Positions 26,601-35,153 of a stretch of 64,000 nucleotides of DNA are shown piece after piece. Position 1 is the first letter of the stretch. The number at the start of each line of letters is the position of its first letter. Source of the DNA: Paenibacillus phoenicis (GTDB lineage: Bacteria > Bacillota > Bacilli > Paenibacillales > Paenibacillaceae); NCBI RefSeq assembly GCF_034718895.1, contig NZ_JAYERP010000001.1, positions 186,001-250,000 on the forward strand. The letters run 5' to 3'. The translations under genes and the position numbers were made by a program. Under the pieces are notes generated by a model. It did not search any database and was not told the origin of the DNA. It saw only the letters and a program-made list of their open reading frames with translations.

Positions 26601-28031
26601 ATGCTCTGGCTGATTGGCATTTTACTGCTTTTTATCGTACACGTCGCACTGATCCTGCTGCTTGAATTCCGCAATCCCGCCAAGGCGGTTGCCTGGTTGT
26701 TTATCTTGTTTTTGTGCCCTCCCTTGGGTCCGGTCCTCTACTATTTCATGGCCCGGGACTATAGGAAGCGCAAAAAACTGCTGCACCGGGGCCCCGTCCC
26801 GTTCCATAGCTTACGGATGCTGCTGCGCGACCAGTTGGCAAGCCCGGTTCGCTTGGAGGAGATGAGCAACCCGGAAATGCTTCATCAGGAACGGCTATAT
26901 CAGCTGCTGACGCATCATGCGGCAAACCCGATCACAGGCGGAAACCAAACGGAAGTGTATTCCGCCGGGGAAACGGCGTTTGGGGCCATGCTGGAGCGGA
27001 TGGAGCAAGCGCGAGATCATATCCATCTTGAATTTTATATTTTCCGCAGCGACATGATCGGCTCGGCCTTTGCAGAAGTGATGATCCGGAAAGCCCAGGA
27101 AGGGGTCAAGGTCCGGATGATCTGCGATGGGCTGGGGAGCTTTAAGCTGGAGCATGCGTTTATTGAGCGGCTGAGGGCTGCAGGGGTGGAGGTCTACTTC
27201 TTTCTGCCAGCGCGGGTCGCCGTGCGGAACCGCCGGGTCAATTACCGCAATCATCGCAAAATCCTCGTGGTGGACGGAAAGTTCGGGTTCGTGGGCGGAC
27301 TTAATGTGGGTGACGACTATTTAGGCCTTTATGAAAAAATGGGGTACTGGCGCGATACGCATCTGCAGCTGGAAGGAGATTCGGTTTATTATTTGCAGCT
27401 CACCTTCCTGGAGGATTGGCTGCTGGCTTCGGGTCAGGATCTCGGGGACCCTGCTCTGTTTCCGCCCCATGAAGGGCCCGGGCAGGAGCAAGTGCAGATC
27501 CTGACCAGCGGCCCGAATTTGCCGCGTAACCCGATTCATGAAATGTGCTTTAATTCGATTGCGGTGGCGAAGCGCCGGATCTGGATCGCTTCGCCCTATT
27601 TCATTCCCGACCCCAGCGTATATTCCGCACTGAAAACGGCGGCATTAAGCGGAGTCGAAGTGAACATCATCATGCCTTACCATCCGGACAGCCGCTTGGT
27701 GAAGCTGGCTTCCTTGTCTTACGTGGAGGAGCTGCTGGGGGCCGGGGTAAAGTTCTTTCAATATACGAAGGGCTTTATTCATGCCAAAGTGATGATCATC
27801 GACGACCTGCTCGCTTCGGTGGGGACGGCGAACATGGATATGCGCAGCTTTTTTTATAACTTTGAAATGACGGCGTTGTTGTTTGATCCGGGGACGATCA
27901 CCCGGCTGGAGAGCGACTTCAAGCAGGATCTGGCCGATTCGATCCCGATTCGGTTTGAGGAATTCGCTCGGCGGCCGAAAGGGCAGAAGCTGCTTGAGCT
28001 GCTAGCGCGGCTGTTGTCGCCGTTGCTGTAG
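26601..28031 (+). CDS. cls: Cardiolipin synthase
   Basis: A 476-residue membrane enzyme that joins two phosphatidylglycerols into cardiolipin. Two N-terminal spans (LLFIVHVALILLL, LFILFLCPPLGPVLYYF) precede two phospholipase-D motifs: NHRKILVVDGKFGFVGG and IHAKVMIIDDLLASVGTAN, each HxKxxxxD. The start is the ATG at 26601 with AGGGGAGGG eight bases upstream; a GTG at 26592 lies inside that RBS. Single gene. Confidence 0.95.
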   Translation: MLWLIGILLLFIVHVALILLLEFRNPAKAVAWLFILFLCPPLGPVLYYFMARDYRKRKKLLHRGPVPFHSLRMLLRDQLASPVRLEEMSNPEMLHQERLYQLLTHHAANPITGGNQTEVYSAGETAFGAMLERMEQARDHIHLEFYIFRSDMIGSAFAEVMIRKAQEGVKVRMICDGLGSFKLEHAFIERLRAAGVEVYFFLPARVAVRNRRVNYRNHRKILVVDGKFGFVGGLNVGDDYLGLYEKMGYWRDTHLQLEGDSVYYLQLTFLEDWLLASGQDLGDPALFPPHEGPGQEQVQILTSGPNLPRNPIHEMCFNSIAVAKRRIWIASPYFIPDPSVYSALKTAALSGVEVNIIMPYHPDSRLVKLASLSYVEELLGAGVKFFQYTKGFIHAKVMIIDDLLASVGTANMDMRSFFYNFEMTALLFDPGTITRLESDFKQDLADSIPIRFEEFARRPKGQKLLELLARLLSPLL

Positions 28032-28077
28032 CGGAGGTTGCCAGCCGTTGTCGTTGTGCAGCGAAGGCTTCCCTTGT

Positions 28078-28977
28078 TTAAGACCGGCCGGGGGATTTTA
28101 AATGCTGCAAGATCAGCTTGAGGGACTGGGGAGGGATGGTCTCGAGCAAATCTCCCCGTTCCTTCAGTCGTTGACCGATATTCAGCAGGTTAAAATCCGC
28201 AGGCTTGGGGTTCCGCCGTACCTCATCCCAGGTCAGCGGGGTCGACACGCTGGCGGCTGCCCGGGCGCGCGGGGTATAGGGGGCGGCCAGCGTCTTGCCG
28301 CCGTAATGCTGCAAGTAGTCGAAGTAGATTTTGTCGCCGCGGTCTTTTTTTAGCCGTTCGATGGTAAATAGGTTGGGGTGTTTTTCGGTGACGTAACGGG
28401 CGACGAAATGTCCAACCATCCGCAGCTCGTCGAAGGTGATGCCGTATTCGATTGGCACGATGATCTGCACGCCGGTAGCGCCGGACGTCTTCGGCACGGA
28501 TTGCAAGCCGAGCGAGGCCAAAATCTCCCCGACCAAAGCGGCCGCCTCCATAATTCGCGGCTCGTCCTCCAGCGTGGGGTCCAGGTCAATCATCCATTCG
28601 CACGGCAACTCCTCTCCGGCATAATGCAGAGACGGATGGAATTCGATGCAAGCCAGGTTGCCGAGCCACAGCAGCACCGGCAGCCGGTCAAGCACGACAT
28701 AATTGATGTTCTCGTGAACGGCGGTGCGGACGAAGGGCGGCAGCGGTTCGGGGGCATTTTTCTGGTAAAAAAACTTGCCGTGAATCCCGCCGGGATAACG
28801 AATCGTGGTCAGCAGCCGGTTGCGGCAATATTTCAGCAGGTAAGGCGACAGCTCGGCCAGCTTCTCCAAATACATCCGCTTGGTGATGCCGGCTTCGGGC
28901 CATAACAGCTTATCCGGGTTGGAGACGGAAATCTCTTCACCTTCGACGGTGATCGTTCCTTTAATTGTTCGGGGCAT
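28078..28977 (-). CDS. ligD: LigD-type DNA polymerase/primase (non-homologous end joining)
   Basis: A 299-residue stand-alone polymerase domain of LigD (archaeo-eukaryotic primase fold) that fills gaps and adds ribonucleotides at broken ends. Visible are the opening SNPDKLLWPEAGITKRMYLE, the metal-binding MIDLDPT (DxD), the KTSGATGVQIIVPI loop and FDYLQHYGGKTLAAPY. The RBS AAGGAGGAACC is upstream. The gene is divergent from the ligase gene, with ku beyond it. Here polymerase and ligase are separate genes rather than the one fused LigD of Mycobacterium or Pseudomonas. Confidence 0.93.
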   Translation of the reverse strand: MPRTIKGTITVEGEEISVSNPDKLLWPEAGITKRMYLEKLAELSPYLLKYCRNRLLTTIRYPGGIHGKFFYQKNAPEPLPPFVRTAVHENINYVVLDRLPVLLWLGNLACIEFHPSLHYAGEELPCEWMIDLDPTLEDEPRIMEAAALVGEILASLGLQSVPKTSGATGVQIIVPIEYGITFDELRMVGHFVARYVTEKHPNLFTIERLKKDRGDKIYFDYLQHYGGKTLAAPYTPRARAAASVSTPLTWDEVRRNPKPADFNLLNIGQRLKERGDLLETIPPQSLKLILQHLKSPGRS

Positions 28978-29205
28978 GACGGTTCCTCCTTGCTGAAATC
29001 GGATGAAAATCGGAAGAAAGATGTTCGCCCTGCTTAGGGTTGTTGGTTCTAGGCTTGCCTGGGGACGGGGAAACTATGAGCGAACTAACGCCCGGAATGG
29101 TTCAAGAGAGGCAGGGGCAAACTGGGGAACAAGCGGAGGTTCGGGGTTGGAGAAGGTAAAGACAAGGATTGTGCACATTGGAGCTGGGGAGGTGGAGAGC
29201 GCCGC

Positions 29206-30153
29206 ATGGAATGGAAACCGATCACACCGTTTGAACCGATTCGCAACGATACGATTCCGCAAGGCGAAGAATGGGTGGCCCAGGTCAAGTGGGACGGGGT
29301 GCGGATGTTAACTTATCATGACGGCCGCGAGGTCAAGCTGATTAACCGCAAGGGCAACGATCGTAGTTTGCAGTACCCGGAGTTTCTCGATACGCATGAG
29401 TTTTGCCGGGCGCATTCGGTGATTCTTGACGGCGAGATGATTGCCCTCTCGGGCGGCAAGCCGTCGTTTCACGAGATTATGCGGCGGGACAGCTTGCGGC
29501 GGGAGCAGGAAATTCGCTTTGCAGCCCAGCGGATTCCTGCGATCTATATGATCTTTGACATCTTGCACTATGATGGCAAGTGGGTGAACGGAGAGCCGTT
29601 AGCGAATCGCCAGCAGCTGTTGCAGGAGCTGGTGATCCCCTCCGAGCGGGTGCAGATTGTCCCCAATGTGGCGGACGGAGAACTGTTATTCGACTTGATG
29701 AAGCAACGGGGCTGGGAAGGGATTGTCTCGAAGCGGCTCGACAGCACCTATGCGTTTGGAGGCAAGGATGCCCGCTGGGTTAAGAAGAAGCTGGCCCGCG
29801 ACCTGTATGCCGCCATCGGCGGGGTGACATATCGCGATGGTGGGGTGAACGCCATTTTACTGGGCTTGTACGACCCGGAGGGTCGGTTTATCTACATCGG
29901 CCATGCCGGCAGTGGCAAATGGAAGGTGGCGGATTGGCGCGACCTGACCGAAAACGTGAAGCCATTGATCATCCCCAAGCGTCCGTTTGCCAACGTCCCT
30001 GAACGCATCAAAGGGGCCGTCTGGATTCAGCCGGCCCTGACTGTAAAGGTGCAGTTCATGGAGTGGACGCCCGGCGGCACGATGCGCCACCCGATCATCC
30101 AAGGGTGGGCGAATGTCCCGCCCGAGGCTTGTAATATGGAGCAAAGCATGTAG
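29206..30153 (+). CDS. ligD: ATP-dependent DNA ligase (NHEJ)
   Basis: A 315-residue ATP-dependent ligase. The nucleotidyl-accepting Lys28 is in QVKWDGVRM (KxDG motif I). Later motifs are ILDGEMIAL, YMIFDILHYDG, GWEGIVSKRLDSTY and RWVKKKLARD (motif V). An OB-fold domain occupies about residues 205-305. It seals breaks together with Ku and the polymerase encoded on either side. The RBS GGGGAGG is rather far (12 bases) upstream. Confidence 0.93.
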   Translation: MEWKPITPFEPIRNDTIPQGEEWVAQVKWDGVRMLTYHDGREVKLINRKGNDRSLQYPEFLDTHEFCRAHSVILDGEMIALSGGKPSFHEIMRRDSLRREQEIRFAAQRIPAIYMIFDILHYDGKWVNGEPLANRQQLLQELVIPSERVQIVPNVADGELLFDLMKQRGWEGIVSKRLDSTYAFGGKDARWVKKKLARDLYAAIGGVTYRDGGVNAILLGLYDPEGRFIYIGHAGSGKWKVADWRDLTENVKPLIIPKRPFANVPERIKGAVWIQPALTVKVQFMEWTPGGTMRHPIIQGWANVPPEACNMEQSM

Positions 30154-30198
30154 CGTCTGGCCGGTGAACCAACAGGTGGTGACGGTACGGCCTTCGGT

Positions 30199-31173
30199 CT
30201 ATTTCGCCTCCGGCTTGGTGGTGGTGCGGCGTTTGGGCTTCGGCTTCACCGCCACGGTTGGCGTTACGGTTTCGTTGTCTGTGCCGGCCTTTTTGGCCTT
30301 TCCTGCGGCAGGCTTGGTTTCCGGCTCGGTCTTTGCTTTTTTGGCGGCCGGCTTGCGTGTGCGCTTTGCCGGAGCAGCGGCGGCGGGACCCGGATCGGTC
30401 GCGACCGGCCTCACCGCCTCGATGCTTGCCTGCAGCGCCGCCATCAGGTCGATGACGTTGGTCTCCGGTTTGGCCGGTGCCAGACTGATTTCCTCGCCGG
30501 CCACTTTTTGCTCGATCAGATGCAGTAACCCCTCGCGGTAGTCGTCGGTGTATTTCTCCGGCTCAAACGGGGTGGACAGCTGCTCGATCAGCATTTTTGC
30601 CATCGTCAACTCTTTGTCGTTCACTTGAATGTTCTCCGGTAAGTTAGGCACTTGGGAGATCGGACGGATTTCGTCCGGATAAAAGATCGTTTCGATGGCC
30701 AAGCATCCCTCCATTACGCGGATGGCGGCCAAGCTGCTTTTGGAGCGGATGGCGATTTTGGCGATTCCGATTTTTCCTGTTTCACGCATCGCTTCAAGCA
30801 GCAGCTGATAGGCGTTCCCTCCGGCTTGGTCCGGCGCCAGATAATACGTCTTCTGAAAATAAATCGGATCAATCTCCTTCAAATCCACGAAATCGATGAT
30901 GTTGATCGTTTTTTCAGCGTGGGCGGACAGCTGCTCCAGTTCCTCTTTTTCAAAAAGGACGTACTTGCCCTTCTCGTATTCGTAACCGCGCGAAATGTCT
31001 TCCCAATTCACGTCAACGTCGCACGCCGGACAACGCCGTACATACGAAATCGGGCTGCCGCACACTTTATGAATGTATTTCATGGAGATGTCCTTGTCTT
31101 CGGTGGCCGAAAACATTTTGACCGGCACATGGACCAGCCCGAAGCTGATCGCTCCTTTCCAGACGGTATGCAT
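30199..31173 (-). CDS. ku: Ku DNA end-binding protein
   Basis: A 324-residue Ku homodimer subunit that threads onto double-strand ends and recruits the ligase. The core (about 1-255) opens with MHTVWKGAISFGLVHVPVKM and carries a CGSPISYVRRCPACD cysteine pair region and TMAKMLIEQLSTPFEPEKYT. A 65-residue tail is rich in Lys, Ala, Pro and Thr (TRKPAAKKAKTEPETKPAAG), histone-H1-like, as in Ku proteins that bind DNA internally. The RBS AAAGGGG precedes the ATG. Confidence 0.95.
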   Translation of the reverse strand: MHTVWKGAISFGLVHVPVKMFSATEDKDISMKYIHKVCGSPISYVRRCPACDVDVNWEDISRGYEYEKGKYVLFEKEELEQLSAHAEKTINIIDFVDLKEIDPIYFQKTYYLAPDQAGGNAYQLLLEAMRETGKIGIAKIAIRSKSSLAAIRVMEGCLAIETIFYPDEIRPISQVPNLPENIQVNDKELTMAKMLIEQLSTPFEPEKYTDDYREGLLHLIEQKVAGEEISLAPAKPETNVIDLMAALQASIEAVRPVATDPGPAAAAPAKRTRKPAAKKAKTEPETKPAAGKAKKAGTDNETVTPTVAVKPKPKRRTTTKPEAK

Positions 31174-31360
31174 GGTGTAAACCCCTTTCTATGCGCTTCC
31201 TTCAAATCCTCGCTTACGAAATTGCTGTTATTCCGTAGTATGGTTTGAAATCTATTTTCTATTTACGCAGGGTTAGTGAATCTTTCGTTCAGGTGCTCTG
31301 CGGTTGCGGGGGGTGCGGCGGACCGATATAATGAGGACAGGCCTAGCAAGGATTTGAGAC

Positions 31361-31555
31361 ATGAACTGTAACGGACACCAATGACGCTATTTGCCTGCAG
31401 GACGGAATTCTGGAATTTAACGGACAAGAAAGACCTTATTTACCGGGTTTGGGCTGCTTATTCTTCCAAAACGTTGGAATAACGTCTCCTGAGTCCGTTA
31501 GCACGGGAAATGTCCGGGAAATCAGTGCTTAAGGTCATCTCGGTCCGTTAGCGGA
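31361..31555. repeat. Four-module inverted-repeat element A
   Basis: This intergenic element has TAACGGAC at 31369 and 31418 and its reverse complement GTCCGTTA at 31493 and 31543. Spacings are 49, 75 and 50 bases. Each of the two forward modules continues with an N8-9 stretch and a conserved CNTATT block, and TTCCAA/TTGGAA lies near the middle. It shares its geometry with the element at 47.7 kb. The rest of the 480-base gap between ku and tsaE (31174-31655) shows nothing else recognisable. Confidence 0.7.
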
Positions 31556-31655
31556 GCTGGGGTGAGCTTGGGGCAGCTCTTGGGTCAGCTTAGGCAGCTT
31601 AGGTGCTCGAAGGAATGGCGATTTCGTTGGAACGTGATAAAGGTGGTAAGCTAAA

Positions 31656-32162
31656 GTGAGCATGGATCAAAACAATGGCAGCACCTCAGCGCGGTGGGTA
31701 TACGAAGCCGAGGATCTGAAGGGGACGGAGCGGCTGGCGGAGGCGTTGGCGAAGCTGGCACAGCCGGGAACGGTGATCGCCCTGGACGGGGATCTTGGCG
31801 CGGGCAAAACGGCGTTTTCCCAGCTGTTCGCGAAGCACCTCGGCGTGAAGGACACCGTGAACAGTCCGACCTTTACTTTAATTAAGGAGTATGAGGGCAG
31901 GCTGCCTTTTTATCATATGGACGTCTATCGGCTGTCGCTGGATGAGGCGGATGAGCTGGGGCTGGACGAGTATTTCTACGGCAATGGCGTGACGCTGGTG
32001 GAGTGGGCCAGCTTGATTGAGGAACTGCTCCCGGAGGACGTGCTGCGGATGTACATCGAGACGGTGTCGGCCACGGGGCGGCGTATGCATATCAACGTGC
32101 AGGGGGCAACCTATGAGCAATGGGGGCCAGCCCTGAAAGAGATTGGAGTATCCGAGCCATGA
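31656..32162 (+). CDS. tsaE: tRNA t6A biosynthesis ATPase TsaE
   Basis: A 168-residue P-loop ATPase that acts with TsaB and TsaD to place threonylcarbamoyl on A37 of ANN-decoding tRNAs. It has Walker A GDLGAGKTAF, NSPTFTLIKEY and FYHMDVYRL, plus VEWASLIEELLP near the C-terminus. The GTG start at 31656 has AAGGTGG nine bases upstream; an ATG two codons later is possible. First gene of a tsaE-tsaB-rimI-tsaD operon (ydiB-ydiC-ydiD-ydiE order of B. subtilis). Confidence 0.95.
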   Translation: MSMDQNNGSTSARWVYEAEDLKGTERLAEALAKLAQPGTVIALDGDLGAGKTAFSQLFAKHLGVKDTVNSPTFTLIKEYEGRLPFYHMDVYRLSLDEADELGLDEYFYGNGVTLVEWASLIEELLPEDVLRMYIETVSATGRRMHINVQGATYEQWGPALKEIGVSEP

Positions 32163-33046
32163 ACGAACATGAAAATATACGGCCATCGCAGCGGCTGTTA
32201 GCGTTGGACACCGCCACTTCTTCGCTGGCGGTGGCGGTGATGGAGGGCGGCCGCGTGCTGGCCGAGCGAACGATCCATGCCGAACGGAACCATTCGGCAT
32301 ATTTGGTCACGGCGATCGGAGATTGCCTGAAGGCGGCGGGGCTCGCCAAGCAGGATCTGGACGGGATCGCCGTCGGGGTGGGGCCAGGCTCCTACACCGG
32401 GATCCGGATTGCCGTCACGACCGCCAAAACCTTGGCGTGGTCGTTACGGCTGCCGGTCTACGGCGTCTCGAGCCTGGCCGCCTTGGCGCTGGGCGGTTGG
32501 GCCAGCGCCAGCGGGCAAGACGCCGCGCTGGGCGAGCTCGCCGCGCGGCGGGGCGCGCCGGCCGGCCCAGCACGGCCGGCGCTGGCTGCCGGCGGCGATG
32601 CCGGGGGCGAATCCGCCCCCACCGCCGCCGGCAGCCACTGGATCGCGCCGCTGATCGACGCGCGGCGCGGCCAGGCCTATTCGGCGCTGTTCGCTGCACC
32701 AGCGCCGGGCGGTCTGCCGGAGCGTCTCGAACCCGACGCGATCCGGCTCATGGACGGGTGGGCCGACGAGCTGAAGCGGCAGCTGGAGCAGCTGCCCGCA
32801 GAGGAACGGCCGGCCCGCCTCTGGTTCGTGGGCGAGACCGAGAAGCATGAGGCGGCGATCGCGCCGCTGATCGCCGCCTTCGGCGAGCTCGTCCAGCTCG
32901 TGCCCTACGAGCTGGAGGGCGCATGGGTCGGCATCGCCGGCGTGGCGCGCACCGTGCTGCCGGCGGACGACGTACATGCGCTGGAGCCGAACTATACGCA
33001 GCTGGCCGAAGCCGAAGCCAAACGGCTGCGGCTGCGGAACGCTTAA
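32159..33046 (+). CDS. tsaB: tRNA t6A biosynthesis protein TsaB, with an Ala/Gly/Pro-rich insertion
   Basis: A 295-residue ASKHA-fold partner of TsaD. The N-terminal half is conserved (LLALDTATSSLAVAVMEGGR, GVGPGSYTGIRIA). The start is the ATG at 32159 in an ATGA overlap with tsaE. Family members are about 230 residues; the excess is an Ala/Gly/Pro-rich, Arg-dotted stretch at about residues 118-160 (ARRGAPAGPARPALAAGGDA), locally over 75 percent GC. It splits the protein just before the conserved WIAPLIDARRGQAYSALF. Probably a disordered loop that the function tolerates. Confidence 0.93.
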   Translation: MNEHENIRPSQRLLALDTATSSLAVAVMEGGRVLAERTIHAERNHSAYLVTAIGDCLKAAGLAKQDLDGIAVGVGPGSYTGIRIAVTTAKTLAWSLRLPVYGVSSLAALALGGWASASGQDAALGELAARRGAPAGPARPALAAGGDAGGESAPTAAGSHWIAPLIDARRGQAYSALFAAPAPGGLPERLEPDAIRLMDGWADELKRQLEQLPAEERPARLWFVGETEKHEAAIAPLIAAFGELVQLVPYELEGAWVGIAGVARTVLPADDVHALEPNYTQLAEAEAKRLRLRNA

Positions 33047-33091
33047 GGCGAGGGGGCGGCGAAGCTGGAACAAGATATCGTATTTCGCAAC

Positions 33092-33559
33092 ATGACGCTG
33101 GCGGATCTGCCGGCCGTCATGGTGATCGAGCATGAATCGTTTACGCTCCCGTGGAGTGAGGAAGCGTTCCGCAACGAGTTAACACATAACCATTTTGCAC
33201 GGTATCAAATCATGGAATATCGCGGCGAACCGATTGGGTATGCCGGGATGTGGACGATCCTCGATGAGGCCCATGTCACGAACATTGCTGTTCGTACCGC
33301 TTATCGCGGCCGCCATCTCGGGGAGAAGCTGCTGCGTCGGATGATGGACTGGGCCATTGAGCTGGGGATGGTCCGGATGACGCTGGAGGTGCGGGTGTCC
33401 AATATCGTTGCCCGCACGCTTTATGAGAAAATGGGCTTTACCCCGGCAGGCGTGCGAAAAGGGTATTATTCCGATAATCATGAAGATGCAATCATAATGT
33501 GGTGCGAGCTGCCAAGGTCGCAGTCGGAAACCGGGGAAGGAAGCGAAGGTTCGTGGTAA
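33092..33559 (+). CDS. rimI: Ribosomal protein S18 alanine N-acetyltransferase RimI
   Basis: A GNAT acetyltransferase, 155 residues from the ATG at 33092. Acetyl-CoA-binding motif A is at [19 protein letters not shown], followed by [20 protein letters not shown]. That ATG has no RBS and cuts the first beta strand. In the same frame, after the tsaB stop, a CTG at 33065 lies nine bases after GAGGGGG and would add EQDIVFRN, the usual RimI opening. The CTG may be the real start. It is in frame with and only 18 bases after tsaB, and overlaps tsaD by seven bases. Confidence 0.9.
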   Translation: MTLADLPAVMVIEHESFTLPWSEEAFRNELTHNHFARYQIMEYRGEPIGYAGMWTILDEAHVTNIAVRTAYRGRHLGEKLLRRMMDWAIELGMVRMTLEVRVSNIVARTLYEKMGFTPAGVRKGYYSDNHEDAIIMWCELPRSQSETGEGSEGSW

Positions 33560-34593
33560 AGCAAGAGCAAGATGTGTATATTTTGGCGGTGGAAACGAGT
33601 TGTGACGAAACCTCGGCCGCCGTGGTGAAGAACGGGACGGAGGTTCTGTCCAACCTCATCGCCAGCCAGATCGAAACGCACCGGGCGTTTGGCGGCGTGG
33701 TGCCGGAGGTCGCTTCGCGCAAGCATGTCGAGAGCATTACGCGGATGCTGGAGGAAGCGGTGCAGGAGGCGGGAATTGCGCCGGAATCGCTGTCAGCGAT
33801 CGCCGTGACGGAAGGGCCCGGCTTGGTTGGCGCGTTGCTCGTCGGCATTATGGCGGCCAAGAGCCTTGCTTTCGCATTGGACAAGCCGCTGATTGGCGTT
33901 CATCATATCGCCGGTCACATCTACGCCAATCGCTTGGAGGCGGAGATGTTGTATCCGTCCATGGCGCTGGTTGTCTCGGGTGGTCATACGGAGCTGGTGC
34001 TGATGGAGCGGGAAGGAAGCTTCCGCCTGCTCGGACGGACGCGCGATGATGCCGTTGGCGAGGCTTATGACAAGGTGGCCCGGGCGTTGGGCTTCCCCTA
34101 TCCCGGAGGCCCCTTCGTGGACAAGCTCGCTGCAGAGGCGGAGGAAGCAGAGGAGCTGCCTCGGGCTTGGCTGGAGCCGGACTCTTACGACTTCAGCTTA
34201 AGCGGACTCAAATCGGCTGTACTAAACGCGGTGAACCAGCACAAGATGCGCGGCGAGGACGGCTACCAAGCGGCGATTGCCCGCGGATTCCAAGAGTCGG
34301 TGATCGAAGTGCTGGTGGAAAAAGCTGTCCGCGCCGTCAAGGCAACCGGCTCCCGCCAGCTGTTGCTTTGCGGGGGCGTCGCTGCCAATCGCGGGCTGCG
34401 CGCGGCGTTGACCGAGCGCTGTGAGCGCGAAGGCATCGCCTTGTTGATTCCTTCGCTGAAGTATTGCACCGACAACGCCGCGATGATTGGCGCAGCCGCC
34501 TACTTGAAATGGCGCAGCGGTGAATTTTCCGACCTGGAGCTGAAAGCCGAGCCTTCCCTTTCGCTGGAGGGCTGGTCTGTCGGCCAGGGTTAA
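33553..34593 (+). CDS. tsaD: tRNA N6-threonylcarbamoyladenosine transferase TsaD
   Basis: A 346-residue Kae1/Gcp-type ASKHA ATPase. It transfers the threonylcarbamoyl group to tRNA. Signatures are [16 protein letters not shown], the metal-binding [33 protein letters not shown] and CTDNAAMIG. The start is the GTG at 33553, overlapping rimI, with GGAAGGAAGCGAAGG upstream; the longer frame from 33499 is inside rimI. Last gene of the t6A operon; a strong terminator follows. Confidence 0.96.
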   Translation: MVKQEQDVYILAVETSCDETSAAVVKNGTEVLSNLIASQIETHRAFGGVVPEVASRKHVESITRMLEEAVQEAGIAPESLSAIAVTEGPGLVGALLVGIMAAKSLAFALDKPLIGVHHIAGHIYANRLEAEMLYPSMALVVSGGHTELVLMEREGSFRLLGRTRDDAVGEAYDKVARALGFPYPGGPFVDKLAAEAEEAEELPRAWLEPDSYDFSLSGLKSAVLNAVNQHKMRGEDGYQAAIARGFQESVIEVLVEKAVRAVKATGSRQLLLCGGVAANRGLRAALTERCEREGIALLIPSLKYCTDNAAMIGAAAYLKWRSGEFSDLELKAEPSLSLEGWSVGQG

Positions 34594-34621
34594 GGTTCAA
34601 ATCGGGCCCATCGCCCAAAAC

Positions 34622-34653
34622 AAAAGGCCGGACAAACTGTCCGGCCTTTTTTC
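34622..34653 (+). terminator. Bidirectional terminator between tsaD and bactofilin 2
   Basis: AAAAGGCCGGACA pairs with TGTCCGGCCTTTT around a four-base loop; T6 follows. Confidence 0.95.
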
Positions 34654-34670
34654 TTATTCGATTCCTGGTA

Positions 34671-35150
34671 TCACCAGGTTTTATAAACGTCGTCGTTTTC
34701 CTGCTTGGCGTTATTTTTGGCAGGAGGGGTTATGTCGGAAGCAGCAACTGCAGCCGCAGTTTCTTTCAATGCCTCGTTGTCGACCTTGTCCGCTCCGCCC
34801 ATTTTACTGGTCCCTTCAAACACGCTGCCTTCTTCAATGGAAAGGGAAGAGGCGACCATGTTCCCGAACAGCTTGCCTTTGGATGTGATCGATAGCTTGT
34901 TTTTCGCATGAACGTTGCCGTTGACGGTGCCGGCGATGATGATATTGCGGGCCAAAATATTAGAATGGACCACGCCCTTCTCCCCAACCGTCACATCGCC
35001 TTCGCATTCGATGTCGCCGGTGATTTGCCCTTCGATGCGCACGCCGGCGTCCGAGCGGATTTTTCCTTCAAAAATGCTGCCTTCCCCGATCAAAGTATCT
35101 GTCGTGTTCGGGTCCAGCTTCACGGATTTTGCATTATTCCTTAATTTCAT
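34671..35150 (-). CDS. Bactofilin (polymer-forming cytoskeletal protein), copy 2
   Basis: A 159-residue bactofilin paralogous to the one at 25.0-25.4 kb. The beta-helix covers residues about 17-118 (DTLIGEGSIFEGKIRSDAGV, IEGQITGDIECEGDV, IIIAGTVNGNVHAKNKL), followed by a disordered Ala/Asp/Lys tail. It starts three bases after the stop of the M23 peptidase gene, with GGAGAGG-type sequence inside that gene's end acting as RBS, so the two are tightly coupled. Confidence 0.92.
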   Translation of the reverse strand: MKLRNNAKSVKLDPNTTDTLIGEGSIFEGKIRSDAGVRIEGQITGDIECEGDVTVGEKGVVHSNILARNIIIAGTVNGNVHAKNKLSITSKGKLFGNMVASSLSIEEGSVFEGTSKMGGADKVDNEALKETAAAVAASDITPPAKNNAKQENDDVYKTW

Positions 35151-35153
35151 GGA

